DNA of 43,655 bases from assembly GCA_021107455.1 (NCBI GenBank), contig JAIOSU010000274.1:1-43655 (forward strand). The letters are read 5' to 3'. The position numbers and the translations under genes are program-made. This stretch comes from Clostridiales bacterium. GTDB taxonomy: Bacteria; Bacillota; Clostridia; Peptostreptococcales; Acidaminobacteraceae. The stretch's first letter is position 1. The number at the start of each line of letters is the position of its first letter. The notes beneath the pieces are model-generated. The model saw only the letters and a list, made by a program, of their open reading frames with translations. It was not told the DNA's origin and searched no databases. Positions 35,214-42,921 of this stretch are shown here, piece by piece.

Positions 35214-35223
35214 TAGTGTTGTC
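35194..35223 (-). terminator. Terminator of the fabG-like gene
   Basis: On the minus strand ACAACAC pairs with GTGTTGT around an AT loop and is followed by seven T. It lies directly after the short repeat that carries the fabG stop and overlaps the last codons of the plus-strand gene. Confidence 0.8.
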
Positions 35224-35240
35224 GTTTGTCTACAGTCTGA
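35223..35240. repeat. 18-base repeat copy at the fabG stop codon
   Basis: CGTTTGTCTACAGTCTGA is identical to 36181-36198, the right end of the inverted-repeat element behind phoH. Here it supplies the TAG stop (35230-35232) of the fabG-like gene and abuts its terminator. Confidence 0.75.
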
Positions 35241-35949
35241 GTCCACCGTTGACTGATAAGTTATGTCCTGTTATAAATGAAGATTCATCGCTTGCCAAAA
35301 ATAGAACTGCATTCGCAATTTCCTGTGGTTCACCCAACCTGCCCAGCATCGTCTTTTGTCTGATTGGATCTAGTACCTTGTCTGGCACTGTTTTCATCAT
35401 TTCTGTGTTTACATATCCTGGAGCAATAGAGTTGACACGTACCGCCTCACCTTTTCTTGAGAACTCCTTGGCCCATGTTTTCGCCATTGCAATTACGCCT
35501 GCTTTGGTAGCTGCATAATTGGTTTGACCTACATTTCCATAATCACCTACCACTGAAGCAATGTTTATGATTGATCCCTGCTTTTGTTCGATCATATGTG
35601 GTGCGACAACCTGTGTTATGTTAAATACACCCTTAAGATTGACGTCAATTACCAAATCCCACATTTCCTCAGTCATTTTACCGATCAAAGCATCTCTGGT
35701 GATCCCAGCATTGTTCACTAAAATATCAATGTGTCCGTATTCGCTTACAATATCATCTGCAAAGTGTTCAACTTCTGTACGATTTGTAACGTTAAGTTTG
35801 TAGCCATTAACGCCTTCACAAACATAAGTCATATCTGACAAGTCCACTGCAACGACTTTGGCACCTTCTCTTGCAAACGTTTCACAGATGGACCTGCCAA
35901 TTCCTTGAGCTCCACCTGTAACGATTGCGACTTTTCCTTCTAATCTCAT
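35230..35949 (-). CDS. fabG: SDR family oxidoreductase, FabG-like
   Basis: A 239-residue short-chain dehydrogenase most similar by eye to 3-oxoacyl-ACP reductase FabG. The cofactor loop TGGAQGIGRSI lies at about 11-21, NNAG follows near residue 85, and the catalytic Tyr and Lys are in YAATKAG. The acidic residue ending the second strand (VAVDLSD) suggests NADH preference, so acetoacetyl-CoA reductase or another NAD-linked reductase is possible. It is not in a fatty-acid gene cluster. The ATG at 35949 is preferred because the longer frame starts with a TTG inside the GAGGAGG site. Its stop codon lies within an 18-base repeat. Confidence 0.82.
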   Translation of the reverse strand: MRLEGKVAIVTGGAQGIGRSICETFAREGAKVVAVDLSDMTYVCEGVNGYKLNVTNRTEVEHFADDIVSEYGHIDILVNNAGITRDALIGKMTEEMWDLVIDVNLKGVFNITQVVAPHMIEQKQGSIINIASVVGDYGNVGQTNYAATKAGVIAMAKTWAKEFSRKGEAVRVNSIAPGYVNTEMMKTVPDKVLDPIRQKTMLGRLGEPQEIANAVLFLASDESSFITGHNLSVNGGLRL

Positions 35950-36007
35950 ATTCTTCCTCCTCAATATAATGGATGACTTTCATTAATAGTATTTGCAACT
36001 TCCATGC

Positions 36008-36046
36008 CAAAAAAAATAAAAAATGCCAAATCTTTAGATTTGGCAT
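36008..36046 (-). terminator. Terminator of the pepV-phoH operon
   Basis: On the minus strand ATGCCAAATCT pairs with AGATTTGGCAT (perfect, short loop), followed by a long T-rich tract. It lies about 160 bases after the phoH stop, beyond the structured repeat element, which would therefore be transcribed. Confidence 0.88.
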
Positions 36047-36063
36047 CAGGGTGATGACAAAGT

Positions 36064-36200
36064 CATCAGACTGCAGGCTGTAGTAAACGTTCAAAGTCAA
36101 GGCACGGAGAAAACCCAGTGAAGGCGCGACCTTGAGTGTCGTAACTGAACTGGGTTTTCTCCAGTAACGATGGATTTGGACGTTTGTCTACAGTCTGATG
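36064..36200. repeat. Structured inverted-repeat element after phoH
   Basis: Terminal inverted repeats of about 20 bases (CATCAGACTG-CTGTAG-AAACGT at 36064-36092 and ACGTTTGTCTACAGTCTGATG at 36180-36200) enclose a perfect 14-bp inverted repeat, GGAGAAAACCCAGT (36106-36119) and ACTGGGTTTTCTCC (36149-36162). TCAAGG (36097-36102) could pair with CCTTGA (36130-36135) in the loop. No credible coding frame is present. The layout resembles REP/MITE-like intergenic repeats at gene 3' ends, and the right end recurs at 35223-35240. Confidence 0.75.
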
Positions 36201-36204
36201 CAAT

Positions 36205-37584
36205 TTACATCGTTCCTTCGGCAAGTTCAGCGAGTGGACTACGCTCAACACGTTTGAGTGTGATGTGTCCTGTCAAGTTGGATGTTTTCATCTTTTCGAC
36301 TGTATAGACTAGTCCATTGGATTTCGCATCCACTAGAACGTTGTCAATCTGGTTGTCACTTGGATCACCAATAAATACAAATTTTGAACCGAAGCCCGCA
36401 CGAGTCAACATAAGTTTTGCCAGATGAGGAGTAATTTCTTGGGCTTCATCTACAATAACAAGTGCATCGGTAAGTGTTCTGCCTCTCATATAGGTGAAAG
36501 TTTTAGTCTCAATCACACCATATTTTCGATATTGTTCAATAAAATCGTCCACACTGAATTCTGGTTTTTCACTATAAACCATGTGACGACCTTTGCCTTG
36601 GGTCTCCTTGCTTTTTTTCATTATTTTTTTATCGACCAAATTCTCGATTGCATCATAAAAACTACCCATCCAAGGTCTCAATTTTTCCTCTTCAGTCCCT
36701 GGAAGATATCCAATATCATTTCCGGCTGGAACAACAGGCCTTACAAAAACTATTCTTCTATATTGCCCTTGCTCAATAACTTTTTGAAGGGCGACTGCAG
36801 TTGCAAGTATTGTCTTGCCTGAACCGGCTCCACCTGTGATTGACACAAAATGGATATCTGGATCCATCAACAGTTCATAAGCCATCTTTTGTTCCCTATT
36901 GATCGGTGTAAGTCCCCATGAAACTTCATTGACATATTTCAGAGGCACCACATTATCACCATCATACCTGGCAATGATTTCATGAGAATCTCGATTGGAA
37001 CTTTTTATGTGTAAAAACTCATTCGGGTACAATCCTTCTGAAAGTTCATCTGATAGTTTCAATCCTCCGGAATATATTTTGTCAATGGACTCGCTGGGAA
37101 GAGAAATTTCCTGATAACCTTTATAGATTTCGTCAGCTTCAACTTTATCATTTTGATAATCCTGTATTTCAATACCTATAGCATCGGCCTTTATTGCCAT
37201 ATAAAGGTCTTTTGTAACCAGAATGGTTTGCATAGGTTCATACATCTCTTTAAGTTTTTTCGTGACGGCCAAAATTCTAGTATCATTCTTGGTGGTATCA
37301 AGACCATCTGGTAGTGAATTGATATCCAAGTGGTTCAGTTCAATTCGGATACTACCTCCACTAGGTAGGTCAATCCCCTCCGCTAAACTTCCACTCCTCC
37401 TGATATTGGAAAGTTCTCTGGCGGCATATCTCGCTTGATAACCGACCAATCCTTCACGAGTCTTTAGGCGATCAAGTTCTTCGATGCAAATTATTGGTAT
37501 GATGATTCTATTGTCTTCAAATTTGTAAACACACTCGGGGTCATGAATCATGACATTAGTATCAAGCACATAATTTTTTATCAT
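36205..37584 (-). CDS. phoH: PhoH family protein with N-terminal PIN domain (YlaK type)
   Basis: A 459-residue fusion of a PIN nuclease-like domain and a PhoH ATPase domain. The PIN part (about 1-140) has YVLDTNVMIHD with Asp8 and later acidic residues typical of the Mg-dependent RNase fold. The PhoH part has Walker A TGGAGSGKTILA near 251-262 and a Walker B-like TDALVIVDEAQEITP near 370-384. Related PIN-PhoH proteins act as RNA helicase/nucleases; the cellular role in Firmicutes is not settled. Its start overlaps the pepV stop by 4 bases. The transcript continues into the structured repeat element. Confidence 0.9.
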   Translation of the reverse strand: MIKNYVLDTNVMIHDPECVYKFEDNRIIIPIICIEELDRLKTREGLVGYQARYAARELSNIRRSGSLAEGIDLPSGGSIRIELNHLDINSLPDGLDTTKNDTRILAVTKKLKEMYEPMQTILVTKDLYMAIKADAIGIEIQDYQNDKVEADEIYKGYQEISLPSESIDKIYSGGLKLSDELSEGLYPNEFLHIKSSNRDSHEIIARYDGDNVVPLKYVNEVSWGLTPINREQKMAYELLMDPDIHFVSITGGAGSGKTILATAVALQKVIEQGQYRRIVFVRPVVPAGNDIGYLPGTEEEKLRPWMGSFYDAIENLVDKKIMKKSKETQGKGRHMVYSEKPEFSVDDFIEQYRKYGVIETKTFTYMRGRTLTDALVIVDEAQEITPHLAKLMLTRAGFGSKFVFIGDPSDNQIDNVLVDAKSNGLVYTVEKMKTSNLTGHITLKRVERSPLAELAEGTM

Positions 37585-38918
37585 TCAATCAACCTCTCTA
37601 TCGCTTTGGCGTAAATCTGTGTGCATTTGATCAATGCATTGACTTCGATGTATTCATCTGTTTGATGTGCGATCTTTATGGTGCCTGGAAAATTGGGTCC
37701 AAATGCAACACAATTCTTCATTGACCTTGCATAGGTTGCTCCTCCCGTTGCCATTGGTGTACCATCAAGCCCTGTTTCCTCTTCGTAAACACTTTTCAGA
37801 GTCTGAATCAAGGGATGATCTTTGGATAGATAAACAGGTTCCAAATAGTCCAGTTCCTCGTATTTAAGTCCGAATTTCTCTGCAACTCTTTTGAGTCCAA
37901 GTGCTATGAATTTTTTATCCACGGTCACAGGAATTCTAATATCCATTCCAATAACCTCTCCATACTTGCTGATATCAATCTGATTCACTGACATCGTCAA
38001 TTTACCTGAAGGTTCGTCCTCACAACTTCCGAAGATCAGTTCACCATTTGTTGTGAGTGCAATTTTCTCAGCTATAAAATCTACTGCTGGCGTATCCACT
38101 CCTAATGCTTTGAGAGCCATTACCATCCTTGTTACAGCATTGACTCCCATATGAGGTTTTGCGGAATGGGCACTTTTGCCGATGACATAAAGTTCGTCAC
38201 CTTCAAGCTCATGATCGAATCCCATTTTTTTGAGTTGCTTTTCAAGCTTGTATAGATGGCTTCCATGGTATGTTGCCGACTCAGGGACAGAATTCATTGC
38301 ATTTCCACCTTTGACCCGGATACTTGATTTCAGTTCTGATTTAAGTTTGACTTGTAAAAGTCCCTTTTCTGCATAAACTACAGGAAAGTCAGAATCAGGA
38401 GTGAATCCATAAGCAGGAACTTCCTCTTGACGCATGTAGTGGCATATGCCCCTCCACTGGTTCTCTTCATCCGTTCCGATAATTACCCTGACTCGCTTAT
38501 TGAACGTGATTCCACCCGCAATTAGAGCTTTCATGGCATGTAATATAGCAATTATAGGACCTTTGTCATCGGTCGCTCCCCTACCATACAATTTCCCACC
38601 ACTTAGCACACCGTCAAAAGGAGGAAAAGTCCAATTGCCTTCATCTCCACTCGGAACCACATCGACATGTGCAAGAATTCCAATCAATTCGCTGCCTTCA
38701 CCTATTTCTGCATATCCATAATAACCTTTAGGATCATAAAACGTTTTCATGCCAAGCTTTTCAAACTTGTTCAGAGTCCACTTAAGTGCTTCATCAATAG
38801 GTTTTCCAAACGGTTTTTCATGGCTTTCTTCGTCGATAACACTGGGGATATTGATCAATGCTGACAAATCATTGATAATTTCCATTTCGTTTGCTTCAAT
38901 GTAATTTTTAGTTTTCAT
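37581..38918 (-). CDS. pepV: Dipeptidase PepV (M20 family)
   Basis: PepV is a cytoplasmic zinc dipeptidase with broad specificity. The 445-residue protein has the M20 metal motifs: HVDVVPSGDEGNW near 83-95, YGRGATDDKGP near 112-122, GTDEENQWRGICHY with the catalytic Glu pair, and TPDSDFPVVYAEKG, plus a lid domain and the C-terminal GGATYARSM block with PGTIKIAHQTDEYI. It has its own TTGAAA/TATAGT promoter and GGGGAGG site, and is translationally coupled to phoH. Confidence 0.93.
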   Translation of the reverse strand: MKTKNYIEANEMEIINDLSALINIPSVIDEESHEKPFGKPIDEALKWTLNKFEKLGMKTFYDPKGYYGYAEIGEGSELIGILAHVDVVPSGDEGNWTFPPFDGVLSGGKLYGRGATDDKGPIIAILHAMKALIAGGITFNKRVRVIIGTDEENQWRGICHYMRQEEVPAYGFTPDSDFPVVYAEKGLLQVKLKSELKSSIRVKGGNAMNSVPESATYHGSHLYKLEKQLKKMGFDHELEGDELYVIGKSAHSAKPHMGVNAVTRMVMALKALGVDTPAVDFIAEKIALTTNGELIFGSCEDEPSGKLTMSVNQIDISKYGEVIGMDIRIPVTVDKKFIALGLKRVAEKFGLKYEELDYLEPVYLSKDHPLIQTLKSVYEEETGLDGTPMATGGATYARSMKNCVAFGPNFPGTIKIAHQTDEYIEVNALIKCTQIYAKAIERLIE

Positions 38919-38949
38919 TTTTTGCTCCTCCCCTCGTTATGTTCTATAT

Positions 38950-38979
38950 ACTATATATGAACCATTTTTGAAATTTCAA
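38950..38979 (-). promoter_or_regulatory. Sigma-A promoter for pepV-phoH
   Basis: On the minus strand TTGAAA (38974-38979), an 18-base spacer and TATAGT (38950-38955). The -10 region lies in an AT-rich imperfect palindrome bounded by GTTC and GAAC (38941-38962), which could be an operator. Confidence 0.6.
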
Positions 38980-38988
38980 TCAGAAATT

Positions 38989-39022
38989 AAAAAAATAAGC
39001 AGAAATTTTACTTTCTGCTTAC
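38989..39022 (-). terminator. Terminator of ileS
   Basis: On the minus strand AAGCAGAAAG pairs with TTTCTGCTT around a short loop and is followed by a T run, about 10 bases after the ileS stop. Confidence 0.87.
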
Positions 39023-39032
39023 TTAATTAGTG

Positions 39033-42000
39033 TTAACTATTTGATTTTACGCGCTCAAGATAAATCATGACATCATGGCCATTCAAATTATGAGTTTCAT
39101 ATTCTTTTGACTCTGCATCATTAAGCTCAACACCCAAAGTCTCGGACATGATATAGTCCGCATGTTTTACAACAGCATCTTTGAATACTTCTGGAGCTTT
39201 ATAGTAAATCTTGATTTGATCCATCATTTCAAAGTCATTTGATTTTCTCATTTGTTGAATTCTCGAGATCATCTCACGTGCATAGCCTTCAGTGATCAGT
39301 TCTTCTGTCAAGTGAGTATCTAAAATGATAAATCTGTTGTTCTCCATTTTCACTGTAAAACCTTCTTTTGCAGTGATGTTGACAAGAACATGTTCACTGG
39401 TCGCACTAAATACCTCATCACCAAGATCCAGATCAACCGTTTCACCAGCTTCAAATGTCATTGCATATACTTGAGGATCAAGTGCGGAAAGAGCTTTTCC
39501 GAAGGCACCCATTTTATTGCCGATGACAGGTCCAAGCACTTTAAAGTTTGGCTTCAGTTGGAAGTTCATATATTCAGGCAAATCTTTTGTGAATTTTACA
39601 TGCTTGACATTGAGCTCCTCTTCTATCAATGGCACCAGGTCAGAAATCAGTTCTTCATATTTACCATCAACTATAACTTCTGAAATTGGTTGTCTGACTT
39701 TGATCTTCACGGATTCTCTAGCTGCACGTCCAAGTGTTACGAGTTCTCTGATGAGGTCCATACGCTCTTCAACACGCACCTTGATCAATGATTCGTCTGC
39801 TTCAGGATACTTGCTGACATGAACTGAGACTTCGCCTGTCAAATTGCGATAAATTTCTTCAGTCAAAAATGGTGCAAATGGTGCAGCGAGTTGACAAACC
39901 GCTACCAGAACTTCATAAGTTGTGTTGTAAACCGACATCTTGTCACTGGAGAGTTCAGAATCCCAAAATCTTCTTCTTGAACGTCTGATGTACCAGTTGG
40001 ACAAATCTTCACTGACAAATATCTGCATTTTTCTAACAGCTTTTGTTGAATCAAATACAGAGAGATCGGCGTTGACACCCTTGATCAAAGTATTGAGTTT
40101 TGATATGATCCATTGATCGAGTTCTGGTCTTTCCTCAACAGGGACATTGAAAGCTTTTGCGTCAATGTTGTCTGTGTTGGCATAAAGTGTGAAGAAGTTG
40201 TAGACATTTTTGATGGTTCCAAAGAACTTGGATGCAACCTCAATCAGACCCTCCTCATCAAATTTAGTCGGAGTCCAGGCTGGTGAAACATAATACAGAT
40301 ACCATCTCACAACATCCGCACCATAATTGTCAAGGAGTTCGAACGCATCAACAGTATTGCCTCTGGATTTGGACATCTTCTTGCCATCCTTGTCGAGGAC
40401 CAAGTCGTTCACAAGAACATTTTTATAAGGGGAAACACCCATTACAAAAGTACTGATTGCAATTAGTGAATAGAACCATCCTCGAGTTTGGTCAATCCCT
40501 TCACATATGAAATCCGAAGGAAAAAGAGTTTCGAATTCTTCTTTGTTCTCAAACGGATAATGGTGTTGTGCAAAAGGCATCGCACCACTGTCAAACCAGC
40601 AGTCAATAACATCAGGTACCCTATTCATTATGCCACCGCACTTGTCGCAGTTAAGATGTACATCATCTACATACGGACGGTGAAGTTCTATATTTATGTC
40701 TATATCTTCTATCGCTCTGTCTTTGAGTTCTTGTCTGGACGCCACTGAAGTCAAATGCCCACAGTCACATTTCCAGATATTGAGAGGAGTTCCCCAGTAT
40801 CTGCTTCTTGAAATTGCCCAATCGTTAAGGTTTTCAAGCCAGTTTCCAAATCTTTTTTCTCCTACATAATCCGGGAACCAATTGACAGAATTGTTATTGG
40901 CGATCAGTTGATCTTTAAGCTTGGTCATTGCAATATACCAGCTTGGTTTTGCATAATAAAGGAGAGGTGTTCTACAGCGCCAGCAATGAGGGTAATTGTG
41001 TTCCATTTTTTGTTTTCTGTAAAGTAAACCTTGTTCTGCAAGCCAGTTCACAATTTCAGGATCGGCATCAATAACAAAAGTACCTTTCCAAGGTGTCTCA
41101 GTATATTTACCCTCTTCATCTACAGGCTGAACCACAGGCAAATCATATCTGACTCCAGTGTTGTAGTCATCTTCTCCGAAAGCAGGTGCTGTATGAACGA
41201 TACCCGTTCCATCTTCTACAGTGACATAATCGGCACAAGTCACATAGAAAGCTTTTTTGTCAACACTTACAAACGGCATCAACTGATCATATTCCATGTA
41301 CTCCAGATCCTTGCCTTTTAGCTCTTCAATGACTTCGAACTCGCCTTCAAGGACTGAAGGAGCAAGATTCTTCTCTACATATAATACTTCACCGTTATGG
41401 CGAACTTTGACATAGGTCTCATTAGGATTGACTGTAAGTGCAACGTTTGAAGCAAGAGTCCAAGGTGTGGTCGTCCAAACCAAGAAATATTCGTCATGAT
41501 CTTTTCTCTTGAATTTCACATAAACCGTCACTGTCTTTATTTCTTGGTAACCCTGAGCCACTTCATGGGAAGCAAGACCAGTACCACATCTAGGACAGTA
41601 AGGCAGAATTTTGTGGCCTTCATAGATATAATCTTCTTTGAAGAATTTGTCGAGGATCCACCACTCACTTTCAATATAATCATTCTCAAGTGTGATATAT
41701 GGGTTGTCCAGATCTATGAGGTATGCCATTTTTTTAGTCATCTCTCTCCAAAGATCTTCATATTCAAACACTGAAGCTTTACATTGATGATTGAAGTTTT
41801 CGATACCATAAGCTTCGATTGCAGTCTTATCATTGAGATTGAGACGCTTTTCCACTTCGATTTCCACAGGTAGGCCATGTGTGTCCCAACCGGCTTTTCT
41901 TTTTACTTGATACCCTTGCATGGTTTTGTAACGACAAACCGCATCTTTAAGTGCTCTAGCAAGAACATGGTGTATTCCAGGTTTGCCATTTGCAGTTGGA

Positions 42001-42140
42001 GGACCTTCATAGAATATAAATGGTTTTTCCCCTTCTCTGCTGTCGATACTCAATTTCAGAAGGTCAATTTCCTCCCAATATTCACGGATGTTTTTCTCAT
42101 TGTCCGCTATCGCGTGTTTTCCAAGTTCCTTATAACCCAT
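39033..42140 (-). CDS. ileS: Isoleucyl-tRNA synthetase, type 2, with GIHH signature
   Basis: IleRS charges tRNA-Ile and edits valine. The ATG at 42140 gives 1035 residues, beginning MGYKELGKHAIADNEKNI; the longer frame runs into the T-box leader. The class I HIGH motif is replaced by GIHH (55-58, in ANGKPGIHHVLARA), while the KMSKS loop (DGKKMSKSRGN) is intact. An editing domain with the TTPWTLASNVAL block is present. Length and character fit the eukaryote-like type 2 IleRS rather than type 1, whose C-terminal zinc tail is absent. Several internal cysteine clusters (CPRCG, CWRC, CDCGH, CDKCGG) could bind zinc. It is a single-gene transcript controlled by an isoleucine T-box. Confidence 0.96.
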   Translation of the reverse strand: MGYKELGKHAIADNEKNIREYWEEIDLLKLSIDSREGEKPFIFYEGPPTANGKPGIHHVLARALKDAVCRYKTMQGYQVKRKAGWDTHGLPVEIEVEKRLNLNDKTAIEAYGIENFNHQCKASVFEYEDLWREMTKKMAYLIDLDNPYITLENDYIESEWWILDKFFKEDYIYEGHKILPYCPRCGTGLASHEVAQGYQEIKTVTVYVKFKRKDHDEYFLVWTTTPWTLASNVALTVNPNETYVKVRHNGEVLYVEKNLAPSVLEGEFEVIEELKGKDLEYMEYDQLMPFVSVDKKAFYVTCADYVTVEDGTGIVHTAPAFGEDDYNTGVRYDLPVVQPVDEEGKYTETPWKGTFVIDADPEIVNWLAEQGLLYRKQKMEHNYPHCWRCRTPLLYYAKPSWYIAMTKLKDQLIANNNSVNWFPDYVGEKRFGNWLENLNDWAISRSRYWGTPLNIWKCDCGHLTSVASRQELKDRAIEDIDINIELHRPYVDDVHLNCDKCGGIMNRVPDVIDCWFDSGAMPFAQHHYPFENKEEFETLFPSDFICEGIDQTRGWFYSLIAISTFVMGVSPYKNVLVNDLVLDKDGKKMSKSRGNTVDAFELLDNYGADVVRWYLYYVSPAWTPTKFDEEGLIEVASKFFGTIKNVYNFFTLYANTDNIDAKAFNVPVEERPELDQWIISKLNTLIKGVNADLSVFDSTKAVRKMQIFVSEDLSNWYIRRSRRRFWDSELSSDKMSVYNTTYEVLVAVCQLAAPFAPFLTEEIYRNLTGEVSVHVSKYPEADESLIKVRVEERMDLIRELVTLGRAARESVKIKVRQPISEVIVDGKYEELISDLVPLIEEELNVKHVKFTKDLPEYMNFQLKPNFKVLGPVIGNKMGAFGKALSALDPQVYAMTFEAGETVDLDLGDEVFSATSEHVLVNITAKEGFTVKMENNRFIILDTHLTEELITEGYAREMISRIQQMRKSNDFEMMDQIKIYYKAPEVFKDAVVKHADYIMSETLGVELNDAESKEYETHNLNGHDVMIYLERVKSNS

Positions 42141-42411
42141 AATAGTCTTCCTTTCATCTCTGATTTCAAAAAAATAAAAATCCCATAGCTTATAGCTATG
42201 GGACGGATATTCCGCGGTACCACCCAAATTACACAATAGTGTCTCTCAACATGATAACGGTATTTAACCGACCAACGCTACTCTTATTTCACGTCGATAA
42301 CTATGGGTGATCTTAGGCGATATGTCCACTACTCGTTCGCACCAACCACGAGCTCTCTTAAGCGACATAGGGCTTACTTGTCCCAATCATTGCTTTTTTT
42401 TATAACATTTG
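42141..42411 (-). ncRNA. T-box leader for isoleucine upstream of ileS
   Basis: T-box leaders bind uncharged tRNA and prevent termination. On the minus strand the antiterminator core GGGTGGTACCGCGG lies at about 42213-42226, and the stem I block AGAGAGC...GGTTGGTG lies near 42333-42358. An ATC isoleucine codon at 42309-42311 sits at the expected specifier position before ACCC, with CATAG pairing back to CTATG at the base of stem I. The UGGU of the T-box bulge pairs with ACCA, right for a tRNA-Ile with discriminator A. The competing terminator follows at 42167-42203. Confidence 0.95.
42167..42203 (-). terminator. T-box-controlled terminator before ileS
   Basis: On the minus strand TCCCATAGCT pairs with AGCTATGGGA around a short loop, followed by TTTTTATTTTTTT. 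Its 5' arm would be drawn into the antiterminator when uncharged tRNA-Ile is bound. Confidence 0.93.
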
Positions 42412-42417
42412 ATAACT

Positions 42418-42446
42418 ATTATAACGGAAGGTCTTTCTGTCGTCAA
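42418..42446 (-). promoter_or_regulatory. Sigma-A promoter of the ileS T-box transcript
   Basis: On the minus strand TTGACG (42441-42446), a 17-base spacer and TATAAT (42418-42423). It begins only a few bases after the divIVA stop, so ileS is transcribed separately, with a leader of about 270 bases. Confidence 0.9.
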
Positions 42447-42449
42447 CCT

Positions 42450-42902
42450 TTATTCAATACTTACAATCATTTCATCCACAAGTTTAAGTTGTGATTCCAA
42501 AAGCACTTTAAATTTAGTCTGAAAAGCTTTGAGTTCCAACTTGGCAGCTTCGTGTCTCTTTAGAATATCAAGCACTTCATTGTTGGCATCATTCATAATT
42601 TTTTTAGCTTGGTCTTCAGCACGTTCAATGATATAGCTGGATTTTTCTGATGCATTGTGTACCATATCTTCAGACGTCTTTTGTGCTAAAATCATGGCTT
42701 CATTGATTGTTTTTTCCATACTCTTATATCTGGATAATTCATTTTCAAGCTCAGTGATCTTTGAGGTAGTATCGATATTCACCAGAATCAAGTCCTCCAT
42801 ACTACGGACTACAAGCCCTAAGAACTCTTCAACTTCCGTCTCGCTATAACCTCTGATCGTTTTGGAAAAATGCTTGTTTTGAATATCTAACGGTGTCAAC
42901 AT
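42450..42902 (-). CDS. divIVA: DivIVA family septum/pole protein
   Basis: DivIVA proteins bind curved membrane at septa and poles and recruit division or wall-synthesis proteins. The 150-residue protein begins MLTPLDIQNKHFSKTIRGYS, the conserved membrane-binding N-terminal segment, followed by EVEEFLGLVV and a long coiled coil to the end. The ATG at 42902 is chosen behind AGGAGG; the longer frame overlaps ylmH. Its place between ylmH and ileS is the standard Firmicute order at the end of the division/wall cluster. Confidence 0.93.
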   Translation of the reverse strand: MLTPLDIQNKHFSKTIRGYSETEVEEFLGLVVRSMEDLILVNIDTTSKITELENELSRYKSMEKTINEAMILAQKTSEDMVHNASEKSSYIIERAEDQAKKIMNDANNEVLDILKRHEAAKLELKAFQTKFKVLLESQLKLVDEMIVSIE

Positions 42903-42921
42903 AACAGCCTCCTGTGATTCT

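Noticed and set aside
36066-36251. A 61-codon minus-strand open frame across the repeat element
   Set aside because: It runs through the inverted-repeat structure and into the end of phoH in a different frame, without a ribosome binding site.
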